Assembly: GCA_963737705.1 (NCBI GenBank)
Contig: CAVTTP010000004.1
Span: 62,001 to 126,000 of the forward strand
Source: PALSA-607 sp963737705
GTDB lineage: Bacteria > Actinomycetota > Actinomycetes > Acidothermales > Acidothermaceae
DNA length: 64,000 nt
Reading direction: 5' to 3'
Shown here: positions 35,444 through 43,015 of the stretch, piece by piece
How positions within the stretch are numbered: the stretch's first letter is position 1
Layout: each line of letters begins with the position of its first letter
The notes under the pieces: model-generated
What the model was told of the DNA's origin: nothing
What the model saw: the letters and a program-made list of their open reading frames with translations, nothing else
The model's database searches: none
Translations under genes and position numbers: made by a program

Positions 35444-35965
35444 GTGACAGAGGCTTATACTTGGCCCGTGAATGAAGCCGGTCGCGTCGCCGAGGCCGAC
35501 ACCACGATGGCCGACGACCTCCTCGACGCCGTCGGGTTACTGCGAAGGCGCACGCGCAGAGTGGTGGGTCGGCCGTGGCCGATGGAGACCCTGTCGAACG
35601 CGCAGGTCGAACTGGTTCGACTGGTTCGCCGCCGGCCGGGCGTTTCGGTCGCTGAGGCCGCCACCGACCTGGGGCTCGCTGCCAACACCGTCTCCACTCT
35701 CGTCCGCCAGCTCACTGACGCCGGTCTGCTGCGCCGGCTCGCGGACGCCGATGACCGGCGAGTCGCGCGACTGCAGCTGACCGCGCCCGCGCAGCGTCGC
35801 GTGGAGCAATGGCGCGACCGCCGCGCCGGCTTGGTCGCCGAGGCCATCGCCGGTCTGCCCGCCGCTGACCAGCGCGCTCTTGCGCGCGCCGTTCCGGTGA
35901 TAACCCAGCTTGCAGCGATGCTCGACGCGCAAGCGACGCCGCATACAGAGACCGACGACCGGTGA
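35444..35965 (+). CDS. MarR-family regulator
   Basis: A 173-residue winged-helix regulator: LSNAQVELVRLVRRRPGVSV, AATDLGLAANTVSTLVRQLTDAGLL (recognition helix and wing, split) and DADDRRVARLQLT. Its stop overlaps the ABC ATPase start, so it very likely regulates the export operon downstream through the dyad upstream of its own start. GTG 35444 is chosen from that position; a later ATG (MADDLLDAVG) is possible. Confidence 0.88.
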   Translation: MTEAYTWPVNEAGRVAEADTTMADDLLDAVGLLRRRTRRVVGRPWPMETLSNAQVELVRLVRRRPGVSVAEAATDLGLAANTVSTLVRQLTDAGLLRRLADADDRRVARLQLTAPAQRRVEQWRDRRAGLVAEAIAGLPAADQRALARAVPVITQLAAMLDAQATPHTETDDR

Positions 35966-36765
35966 CCAGTGCCGTCACGTTGCAGGGCGTGAGCTACCGG
36001 TTCGGCGATCACCTCGCCGTCAGCGATCTCGACCTGAGTGTCGAAGCAGGTGAGTGCTTCGGTCTACTCGGCCCCAACGGCGCAGGCAAGACCACCACAA
36101 TCCGCTTGCTGAACACGCTGCTTCCCTTGCAGGACGGCGAGGTGCGGGTGTTCGGCCTGGATGTGCGGCACGAGGCAATGGCGGTTCGACGACTGCTCGG
36201 CTACGTGCCTCAGCAGGTGTCCATCGAGGGTGCGCTCACTGGCCGCGAGAACGTCAGCTGGTTCGCTCGGCTCTTCGACGTCCCGAGGCGCGAGCGAGCC
36301 GCGCGAGTGGCCGAGGCACTAGAGCTGGTCGATCTGTCCGATGCCGCGGACCGCATGGCGGGCACGTATTCAGGTGGCATGGTCCGGCGACTCGAGCTTG
36401 CGCAGGCGCTCGTCAACCGACCGGCATTGTTGGTGCTCGACGAGCCGACGGTAGGCCTCGACCCGATCGCGCGCGACAGCGTGTGGGGGCGGGTGCGCGA
36501 TATGCAAGACCAGTACGGCATGACGGTTCTGCTGACCACGCACTACATGGAAGAGGCCGACGTGTTGTGCGACCGCGTCGCGATGATGCACCTCGGCACG
36601 CTGCGCACGGTGGGGAGTCCGAGCGCGCTGAAGGAGTCGTTGGGTCCCGACGCGAGCCTCGAGGACGCCTTCAGGCACTACACCGGAAGCGGTCTGATCG
36701 ATGAGGAGAAGGGAGGGTTGCGCAGTGTCCGCTCCGCCCGTCGTACGGCCCGCCGTATGGGCTGA
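35962..36765 (+). CDS. ABC transporter ATP-binding protein (drug-export type)
   Basis: A 267-residue ATPase with Walker A GLLGPNGAGKTTTIRLL, Q-loop VPQQ, signature YSGGMVRRLELA, Walker B LLVLDEPTVGLD and H-loop TTHYMEEAD. It belongs to the DrrA/ABC-2 group. GTG overlaps the marR stop, and the 3' end overlaps the permease gene by 41 bp. Confidence 0.94.
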   Translation: MTSAVTLQGVSYRFGDHLAVSDLDLSVEAGECFGLLGPNGAGKTTTIRLLNTLLPLQDGEVRVFGLDVRHEAMAVRRLLGYVPQQVSIEGALTGRENVSWFARLFDVPRRERAARVAEALELVDLSDAADRMAGTYSGGMVRRLELAQALVNRPALLVLDEPTVGLDPIARDSVWGRVRDMQDQYGMTVLLTTHYMEEADVLCDRVAMMHLGTLRTVGSPSALKESLGPDASLEDAFRHYTGSGLIDEEKGGLRSVRSARRTARRMG

Positions 36766-37546
36766 CGCCCGTGCTGTCCGCGGCCTGCCCTTGCTGCTCT
36801 CGCGCATCGGCACGTTCTGTCTCGTCGAGTTGCAGAAGCTTCGCCACGACCGCACCGAGTTACTCACGCGCGCGATCCAGCCGATTCTGTGGCTAGTGAT
36901 TTTCGGGAAGACGTTCAGCCGGATTCGGGCCATCCCCACCGGGAAGGTGCCCTATCTCGACTACCTCGCGCCGGGCATCATCGCGCAGTCGGCACTGTTC
37001 GTCGCGATCTTCTACGGCATCCAGATCATCTGGGAACGCGATGCCGGCGTCCTCACGAAGTTGCTGGTCACCCCGACACCTCGGGCGGCACTCGTCGCGG
37101 GCAAGGCATTCGCCGCCGGCATTCGTGCAATCGCCCAGGCGATCGTCGTCGTGATCGTGGCTGCCTTGCTCGGAGTTGCGCTGTCATGGAACCCGCTCCG
37201 GTTGGCGGGCGTCGTCGTGGTCGTGGTCCTCGGTGCGGCCTTCTTCTCTTGCCTATCGGTGTCGATCGCAGGTCTCGTCTTGAAGCGCGACCGGCTGATG
37301 GGCATCGGCCAGGCGATCACGATGCCGCTGTTCTTCGCGTCGAACGCGCTATACCCGGTGAGCATCATGCCGGCCTGGCTTCGAGTGATCAGCCACGGCA
37401 ACCCGCTCAGCTACGAAGTCGCGGCGCTGCGTGGACTGTTGCTGGGTCTGCCCACGAACTACTGGCTTGATTTCGGCGTCCTTACAGGTACTGCCGTTCT
37501 TGGCATCTGTACGGCCGCGGCGTTGCTCGGACGCCTGTCGCGTTAA
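36725..37546 (+). CDS. ABC-2 type permease
   Basis: A 273-residue membrane protein with about six membrane segments and the ABC-2 signature region near SIMPAWLRVISHGNPLSYEVAALRG (split as IMPAWLRVIS and NPLSYEVAALR). With the ATPase it forms an exporter, probably of a drug or lipid. GTG 36725 is preceded by GGGAGGG. The stop overlaps the convergent small membrane protein gene by 4 bp. Confidence 0.92.
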   Translation: MSAPPVVRPAVWADARAVRGLPLLLSRIGTFCLVELQKLRHDRTELLTRAIQPILWLVIFGKTFSRIRAIPTGKVPYLDYLAPGIIAQSALFVAIFYGIQIIWERDAGVLTKLLVTPTPRAALVAGKAFAAGIRAIAQAIVVVIVAALLGVALSWNPLRLAGVVVVVVLGAAFFSCLSVSIAGLVLKRDRLMGIGQAITMPLFFASNALYPVSIMPAWLRVISHGNPLSYEVAALRGLLLGLPTNYWLDFGVLTGTAVLGICTAAALLGRLSR

Positions 37547-37704
37547 CCAGCCGCAGTGAGCATCGCGACGATCGGAACCACGACGAACACGCACACCACG
37601 AAGACGAGTCCGATGCTCGCCCGGCGAACTGCCGCCCGACTCCAGTCGGGGCGCACGGCGCGCGCGTCAGGCCCGTCGGTCGACTCCGGAGCCTCGGGTG
37701 CCAT
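37543..37704 (-). CDS. 53-residue single-pass membrane protein
   Basis: An ATG at 37704 opens a 53-residue frame: an acidic/polar N-terminus (MAPEAPESTDGPDA), a basic segment (RPDWSRAAVRRAS) and one strongly hydrophobic helix (IGLVFVVCVFVVVPIVAML) at the C-terminus. The positive-inside pattern and codon use support a real gene. It converges with the ABC-2 permease with a 4-bp overlap. Function unknown. Confidence 0.7.
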   Translation of the reverse strand: MAPEAPESTDGPDARAVRPDWSRAAVRRASIGLVFVVCVFVVVPIVAMLTAAG

Positions 37705-37796
37705 GGGGACAGTATGGTCCGGCGACGCCCGAAAAGACCGGCTGGTATTGGCTTAAAGCGTCTTGATCAACCCCGCCGCGCAACCTTGCTGGCATC

Positions 37797-38729
37797 ATGA
37801 TCCGAATGCGCGAGGGCGAGACCACACCCGGGCCGGCGCACGAATTGGCGTTGCCGTCGCGAACCGACCTCACGCTGATCGCGGTCGCCGTGACCGCGGT
37901 CTCGACGTCCGGGCCCTTGATCGTGGCCACCGCGGCGCCCGCTCTTGCGCTTGCGTTCTGGCGTAATGGACTTGGCGCGATCGCCATGATGTCCGTCGCC
38001 GTGACTCGGCACCGCGCTGAGCTTCGAAGCCTGACGCGCCGCGAATGGCGTCTGATCGTCACGGCGGGGATACTCCTGGCTGCGCACTTCGCTACCTGGA
38101 TTCCCAGTCTGCGCTACACATCGGTGGCATCGTCGACCGCGCTCGTCGCGTCTCAACCCGTCTGGGCAGCGCTCCTTGCTCGCACCCAAGGTGCGGTGAT
38201 CCGTCGCTCGGCATGGGTCGGGATCGTCATCGCCGTGCTGGCGGCTGCGCTCCTGACCGGGCTCGACGTTCGCGTGTCGGGACGCGCATTGACCGGTGAC
38301 CTGCTGGCACTGATCGGCGGCATGTTGGCAGCCGGCTACGTGACCGCGGGCGCGGCGGTTCGGCGAACGGTGACGACCACGAGCTATACGTCGCTGTGCT
38401 ATTCGGTGACCGCTGTGTTGCTGCTCGTCGTCTGCCTCATCGGAGGGCAAAGCCTGCACGGATATAGCGGCGCCGATTGGGCTCGCATCGTGGCGCTCAC
38501 TGCCGGTGCACAGTTGCTCGGCCACTCGGTTTTCAATCGGGTGCTGAAGACGACGAGCGCCACCATCGTCAGCCTCTCGATCTTGTTCGAAGTGCCGGGC
38601 GCGACGCTGATCGCGGCGATCTTCTTGCACCAGCACGTCCGGCTCGAGCAGATCCCGGCCGCACTGCTGCTGCTCGGCGGCCTCGCGCTGGTCATCAGGT
38701 CAGGCACGCGTTCGATGCCGGCCGAGTAA
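37797..38729 (+). CDS. EamA/DMT-superfamily transporter
   Basis: A 310-residue membrane protein with about ten membrane segments in two EamA repeats (first repeat ending ALLARTQGAVIRR, second beginning GDLLALIGGMLAAGYVTAG). LRYTSVASSTALVASQPVW and LEVPGATLIA-type segments (FEVPGATLIAAIF here) are typical. The family exports metabolites or takes up nucleotide sugars; substrate unknown. It ends 17 bp before thiD. Confidence 0.9.
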   Translation: MIRMREGETTPGPAHELALPSRTDLTLIAVAVTAVSTSGPLIVATAAPALALAFWRNGLGAIAMMSVAVTRHRAELRSLTRREWRLIVTAGILLAAHFATWIPSLRYTSVASSTALVASQPVWAALLARTQGAVIRRSAWVGIVIAVLAAALLTGLDVRVSGRALTGDLLALIGGMLAAGYVTAGAAVRRTVTTTSYTSLCYSVTAVLLLVVCLIGGQSLHGYSGADWARIVALTAGAQLLGHSVFNRVLKTTSATIVSLSILFEVPGATLIAAIFLHQHVRLEQIPAALLLLGGLALVIRSGTRSMPAE

Positions 38730-38746
38730 CCGGGGAGAATGGACGC

Positions 38747-39535
38747 ATGACCTTGCCACGCGTGCTGACGATCGCGGGCTCCGATTCCGGTGGCGGCGCG
38801 GGCATTCAAGCCGATCTAAAGACGATGCTGGCGTGTGGCGTGCATGGCATGAGCGTGGTGACCGCCGTGACCGCCCAGAACTCACTCGGCGTCCAGGGCT
38901 ACTGGGAGTTGCCACCTGACGCGGTTCAGGCACAGCTCGATTCGGTGCTTAGCGACATCGGCGTCGACGCGGTCAAGACCGGGATGCTCGCGTCGTCCGG
39001 CCTGGTTTCGCTTGTGTCCAAGGCTCTTGGCGGCCTCGATGTCCCCGTCGTCGTCGATCCCGTCGGTGTTTCCAAGCACGGCGATTCGCTGCTGGCACCA
39101 GATGCGGTCGGTGCGATCAAGTCCGAACTGCTGCCGGTCGCCACCGTGGTGACGCCGAACCTGTATGAGGTCGCGCAGCTGACCGGCATCAAGGTTGATG
39201 ACGAGGCAGGGCTTCGTGACGCCGCCGAAGCGGTGCACGCGCTCGGGCCGAAGTGGGTGCTGATCAAGGGCGGCCATCTCGACGGTGATGCCACCGACCT
39301 GTTGTTCGACGGCACGACGCAATACCTCTACCGCGCGCCTCGATTCGACAACCGGCACACTCACGGAACCGGCTGCACGTTGGCGAGTGCGATCGCCTCG
39401 TTCCTCGCGCTGGGCCATGAGGTTCCAGACGCCGTACAGCTCGCGAAGGACTACGTCACCGGTGCGATCGCTGCCGGCTTCGCTCTCGGTCGCGGAATCG
39501 GTCCGGTCGATCACGGCTGGCGGCTGCGTCCGTGA
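38747..39535 (+). CDS. thiD: hydroxymethylpyrimidine/phosphomethylpyrimidine kinase
   Basis: A 262-residue ribokinase-fold enzyme of thiamine pyrimidine synthesis. VLTIAGSDSGGGAGIQADLK at the N-terminus, VTAVTAQNSLGVQG, VVDPVGVSKHGDSLL and the catalytic THGTGCTLASAIASFLA are all visible. ATG 38747 follows GGGGAG. thiL is 3.3 kb upstream but not in the same operon. Its stop overlaps the following GNAT gene (GTGA). Confidence 0.95.
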   Translation: MTLPRVLTIAGSDSGGGAGIQADLKTMLACGVHGMSVVTAVTAQNSLGVQGYWELPPDAVQAQLDSVLSDIGVDAVKTGMLASSGLVSLVSKALGGLDVPVVVDPVGVSKHGDSLLAPDAVGAIKSELLPVATVVTPNLYEVAQLTGIKVDDEAGLRDAAEAVHALGPKWVLIKGGHLDGDATDLLFDGTTQYLYRAPRFDNRHTHGTGCTLASAIASFLALGHEVPDAVQLAKDYVTGAIAAGFALGRGIGPVDHGWRLRP

Positions 39536-40014
39536 CAGACATCGAATTCGCCACCGAAGCGCTCGATGCACCCGATTCGATCGAGCTCATTGAGGCCGTG
39601 CAACAGGAGTACATCGTGCGGTACGGCGGCCGCGATGTTACGGAGCTCGCGGTCGCAGAATTCGCACCGCCACAAGGGATATTCGTGATCGGGCGGGACG
39701 CCGGGCGGCCGGTCGCGTGCGGTGGGGTGCGGCTCGTCGACACGAACGTTGGCGAGCTCAAGCGCATGTACGTCGTCCCGACTGCTCGTCGTCGGGGTAT
39801 CGCCCGAGCGCTGCTCGAACGCCTCGAGCACGAGGCGCGGCAACTCGGTGCGACGAGGCTGCGGCTGGAAACCGGGCTGCACCAACCCGAGGCGATTGCG
39901 CTGTACGCGAGTGCCGGTTACCAAGACGCCGAGCCGTTCGGCCACTACGCGGGCGCACCGCTCGCCCGGCATCTGGCCAAGAACCTGATTGAGTCGGGGG
40001 TGGCGTGGTCGTGA
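39532..40014 (+). CDS. GNAT family N-acetyltransferase
   Basis: A 160-residue acetyltransferase. GELKRMYVVPTARRRGIARALLERLE holds the CoA-binding R/Q-x-x-G-x-A pattern (RRRGIA), and LRLETGLHQPEAIALYASAGY the C-terminal signature. GTG 39532 overlaps the thiD stop. Substrate unknown. Confidence 0.9.
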   Translation: MTDIEFATEALDAPDSIELIEAVQQEYIVRYGGRDVTELAVAEFAPPQGIFVIGRDAGRPVACGGVRLVDTNVGELKRMYVVPTARRRGIARALLERLEHEARQLGATRLRLETGLHQPEAIALYASAGYQDAEPFGHYAGAPLARHLAKNLIESGVAWS

Positions 40015-40478
40015 TTGTCGAGCCGATCGGGCGGGTCGAGTCGTCGCGCACGCAGGCGATCGACGACGACTGGGGCGGTGTTGTCGCCACGATCGCGCTC
40101 GACGGCGAGCAGTTCAACCCGGATTCGCTGGCGGGCCTTACGGAGTTCTCCCACGTCGAGGTCGTCTTCGTGTTCGACGCGGTCAGCCCCGACGACATCG
40201 AACATGGTGCTCGTCACCCACGGGGGAACACGGATTGGCCGAGGGTCGGGATTTTCGCGCAGCGGGCGAAGATGCGTCCGAACCGAATAGGCGTCACGGT
40301 GTGCGCACTGCTCGAGATCGACGGACTCACCTTGACCGTGCAGGGTCTCGACGCGATCGATGGCACGCCGGTGCTCGACATCAAGCCGTACATGGCGGAG
40401 TTCGGACCGCGTGGCGACGTGCATCAGCCGATGTGGTCTCAAGAACTGATGGCCGGCTACTGGACGCGGCCCGTCTGA
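40005..40478 (+). CDS. trmO: TrmO/TsaA-family tRNA methyltransferase
   Basis: A 157-residue TrmO-type (UPF0066) SAM-dependent enzyme, known in E. coli to N6-methylate t6A37 of tRNA-Thr. Features are VEPIGRVESSRTQA, EFSHVEVVFVFDAV, GARHPRGNTDWPRVGIFAQR and LDIKPYMAEFGPR. The start overlaps the GNAT gene by 10 bp; GTG 40011 is also possible. Confidence 0.87.
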   Translation: MVVIVEPIGRVESSRTQAIDDDWGGVVATIALDGEQFNPDSLAGLTEFSHVEVVFVFDAVSPDDIEHGARHPRGNTDWPRVGIFAQRAKMRPNRIGVTVCALLEIDGLTLTVQGLDAIDGTPVLDIKPYMAEFGPRGDVHQPMWSQELMAGYWTRPV

Positions 40479-40576
40479 GGCGCCGAGCTTGATCATCGAC
40501 AGCGGCGCTGGCCGCAGGTACCCTCTGCGAAATCGCCGATAGTCCCAGTGCTTCGCCAGCGTTGAGGGTTGGTGAC

Positions 40577-41002
40577 ATGAGTGCCACTGAGGGTGTGCGG
40601 GCTTCGTCGCCGATGCCCCGCGCATTCGCGTGTTTCGTGGCCGCCGACCCAGCCCGTGTCTGGGCGGCGTTGACCGATGCCCAGAACACAGCTGCCTTCA
40701 TGTACGGATTGTCGGCGAGCTCGACGTGGGAGATCGATGCGCCCATCGAGTTTCAGTCGGTAGGCGATAGCGCCCTCACCGGCCGAGTCGTCTGCGTTCA
40801 GCCGCAACGCCGACTGTCCTACCTCGTCCAGGCTGGTCCTGACGATCCGCCGGTCTACCTCACCTGGTTGATCAGGCCGAGCCAGGGCGGCGTGACGATC
40901 CGGCTCCACGTCGACGAAATCGAATATCCGGACGACGACGAAGAGGCCGAGGACATCTGGCTGCCGATGTTAGCGGCGCTGCAGCGGACGCTTAGCGAGT
41001 GA
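40577..41002 (+). CDS. SRPBCC (AHSA1-like) domain protein
   Basis: A 141-residue START/AHSA1-type ligand-binding protein: FACFVAADPARVWAALTDAQ at the N-terminus, IEFQSVGDSALTGRVVCVQPQRRLSYLV in the beta-sheet (split) and a C-terminal helix WLPMLAALQRTL. Its stop codon lies in the first copy of a 14-bp tandem repeat. Ligand unknown. Confidence 0.82.
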   Translation: MSATEGVRASSPMPRAFACFVAADPARVWAALTDAQNTAAFMYGLSASSTWEIDAPIEFQSVGDSALTGRVVCVQPQRRLSYLVQAGPDDPPVYLTWLIRPSQGGVTIRLHVDEIEYPDDDEEAEDIWLPMLAALQRTLSE

Positions 41003-41063
41003 TGCTGAGCGAGTGATGCTGCGCGAGTGACCCTGCGCGAGTGACGCTCAGCGGGTGATGCTT
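40994..41063. repeat. 14-bp tandem repeat, five copies
   Basis: AGCGAGTGATGCTG is repeated five times with small changes (40994, 41008, 41022, 41036, 41050). The array supplies the stop codon of the SRPBCC gene and reaches into the rpmB stop codon, filling the whole gap between these convergent genes. Confidence 0.9.
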
Positions 41064-41253
41064 ACCCTCGGGTTACTTTGCCGGCCTTGATGCAGGAGGT
41101 GCAGACATTTAGGCGCTTCCGGGTGCCGCGGCCGACGATGGCGCGCACGGTCTGGATGTTCGGGTTGAAGCGACGGCGGGCGCGGTGGTGCGAGAACGAC
41201 ACGGCCATGCCGAAGCCCGGACCCTTGCCGCAGACATCGCAGACAGCAGACAC
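41062..41253 (-). CDS. rpmB: 50S ribosomal protein L28
   Basis: A 63-residue L28. VCDVCGKGPGFGMAVSFSHH with CxxC and the C-terminal NVCTSCIKAGKVTRG with a second CxxC make this the zinc-binding form. HHRARRRFNPNIQTVRA is the rRNA-binding signature. Flanked on both sides by tandem repeats. Confidence 0.97.
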   Translation of the reverse strand: MSAVCDVCGKGPGFGMAVSFSHHRARRRFNPNIQTVRAIVGRGTRKRLNVCTSCIKAGKVTRG

Positions 41254-41356
41254 GGGAGACTCTCCAAGCGCGAGGTGGGCGGGCAGTTGCCACAGATCTG
41301 AGATTTGGGCAACCGCACGAGAGTATCCGACGCGGCGCGGGTCGCGCCAACCGGCG

Positions 41357-41435
41357 AGGTGTCAGGGCCGCTTGCGGCAGGGTGTGAGGGCCGCTTGCGG
41401 CAGGTGTGATGGCCGCTTGCGGCGAGGTGTCAGGG
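41357..41435. repeat. 22-23-bp tandem repeat carrying GCCGC-TT-GCGGC dyads
   Basis: Units of about 22-23 bp (GGTGTSAGGGCCGCTTGCGGC) start at 41358, 41381 and 41403, with a partial fourth at 41426. Each complete unit contains the perfect dyad GCCGCTTGCGGC, giving three dyads about two helical turns apart. The array lies in the 268-bp region between the divergent rpmB and DAK2-domain genes. Confidence 0.85.
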
Positions 41436-41521
41436 AGGCTGGTTAGCCTCGTTCCGGTAGGGCGGACAGCGAAGCCGGACAAGCACCGCCAATCCAGACA
41501 AGCACAGGAGGGGACGCCGGG

Positions 41522-43015
41522 GTGTTGCAGGTCCTCGATGCTGACGCGGTCCGCCGGTGGTACCGGTCAGGGCTCGCCGCGCTCGAGGCGACGCGCGCCG
41601 AGATCGACTCCCTCAACGTGTTCCCGGTCGCTGATGCGGACACCGGGACGAACTTGCTGATGACCCTCCGAGGCGCAGCCGGGGATGACGAGAAAGTTGA
41701 GGCTTTCGAGACCGCCGACCTCGCGGACACCGTGACCACGATCGCTCGGCGGTCTCTTCGCGGCGCCCGGGGGAGTTCAGGGGTCATCTTGAGCCAGCTA
41801 CTGCGGGGGATCGCGGAGGTACTCGCCGCGCCAACGCGTCCGGCCGATGGTCGGGCGCTCGCGGCTGGCCTCGAGCGGGCCGTGATTCTCGCCTACGCCG
41901 CGGTCGCCCAACCGGTCGAGGGAACGATGCTGACCGTCGCGCGAGAGGCTGCGGAGGCGGCCCGCGCCGCGGCGTCCGACTCACTTGTCGTCGTTGTGCA
42001 GGCAGCTGCGCAAGGTGCGCGCGATGCGTTGGCCCGGACCCCGGCGCAGCTTGATGTCCTCGGTCGAGCGGGGGTCGTCGACGCTGGCGGTCGAGGACTT
42101 GTCGTGCTGCTCGATGTCCTCGACGCGGTGGTCGCCGAGCGCACGGTCGTGCTACCGGAGTCGCGGCTGGCATCGCCGCGTCTCGACGCCTGCGAGTCGG
42201 TCGACGGGCTGTCCCCGGCGTTTGAAGTCATGTATCTGATCGACACCGACGATGCCCGCGTGCCCGCTCTGCGCGCCGCGCTCGACGAGATCGGGGAGGC
42301 CGTCGTCGTGTCGGGGGGAGACGGTCTCTGGAACGTTCACGTCCACACCGACGATGCGCCCGCCGCGGTCGCGCTCGGTGCGGCCGCCGGCCGCCCGCAC
42401 GACGTACGCGTTACCGAGATCGGCGACCACCGCGACCGAATGGGGTCGCCCGACGCCGCCGACAGCGCCGTCGCTGGTCGTGCCGTAGCGGTGGTGCTCG
42501 CACCGGAGTCAGGGGCGCTGCCGATCTGCGACCTACTGACCCGTTCGGGTGCGTACATCGTCGAGGCAACGGAGCTGGTCGAGCTCGGGGCGTCCGAGCT
42601 CGTGATCCTTGTTGAGGAGCAGGGATCGCTCCTCGAACGCGTGCGCGGTTTGGTCGAGACGTCGGGCCTACCGGCCCACGCTTTCGGTGTCGCGGCGCCG
42701 GTTGAGTTTCTATCCGCCATGGCGGTTCATGATCCGCACCGGGCCTTGGCCGACGATGCGGCCGCGATGCAGGCGGCTGCCGCCAGCACGCGCAGTGCAG
42801 TCGTTGGTCCAGCGACCGATGATCGTTTGACCGCCGATGCAGTGTGGGCGATTTCGCAGTTACTCGTCGCTGGCGGCGACCTGGTGACCGTTGTGAGTGC
42901 GGAGGAGGTTGGCGGGCGCATCGCCCAAGAGATGGCCGTCATCCGGCCCGACATCGACGTGAATCACCTGAGCGTCGAAACCCTGCCAGCGGTGGTCTGG
43001 CTCGGGGTGGAGTGA
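41522..43015 (+). CDS. DAK2-domain, FakA-like kinase subunit
   Basis: A 497-residue protein. The N-terminal DAK2 domain has NVFPVADADTGTNLLMTL (Mg-ATP site), RGARGSSGVILSQLLRG and VVDAGGRGLVVLLDVL. The C-terminal half has the FakA middle and C-terminal domains (GDGLWNVHVHTDDAPAAV). FakA phosphorylates fatty acids bound to FakB in Firmicutes; the actinobacterial role is less clear. Its stop overlaps the recG start (ATGA region), the usual neighbour. Confidence 0.88.
   Translation: MLQVLDADAVRRWYRSGLAALEATRAEIDSLNVFPVADADTGTNLLMTLRGAAGDDEKVEAFETADLADTVTTIARRSLRGARGSSGVILSQLLRGIAEVLAAPTRPADGRALAAGLERAVILAYAAVAQPVEGTMLTVAREAAEAARAAASDSLVVVVQAAAQGARDALARTPAQLDVLGRAGVVDAGGRGLVVLLDVLDAVVAERTVVLPESRLASPRLDACESVDGLSPAFEVMYLIDTDDARVPALRAALDEIGEAVVVSGGDGLWNVHVHTDDAPAAVALGAAAGRPHDVRVTEIGDHRDRMGSPDAADSAVAGRAVAVVLAPESGALPICDLLTRSGAYIVEATELVELGASELVILVEEQGSLLERVRGLVETSGLPAHAFGVAAPVEFLSAMAVHDPHRALADDAAAMQAAAASTRSAVVGPATDDRLTADAVWAISQLLVAGGDLVTVVSAEEVGGRIAQEMAVIRPDIDVNHLSVETLPAVVWLGVE

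Noticed and set aside
41402..41435. CRISPR array at the rpmB-DAK2 intergenic repeats
   Set aside because: Units are contiguous tandem copies of 22-23 bp without spacers, and no cas gene is near.
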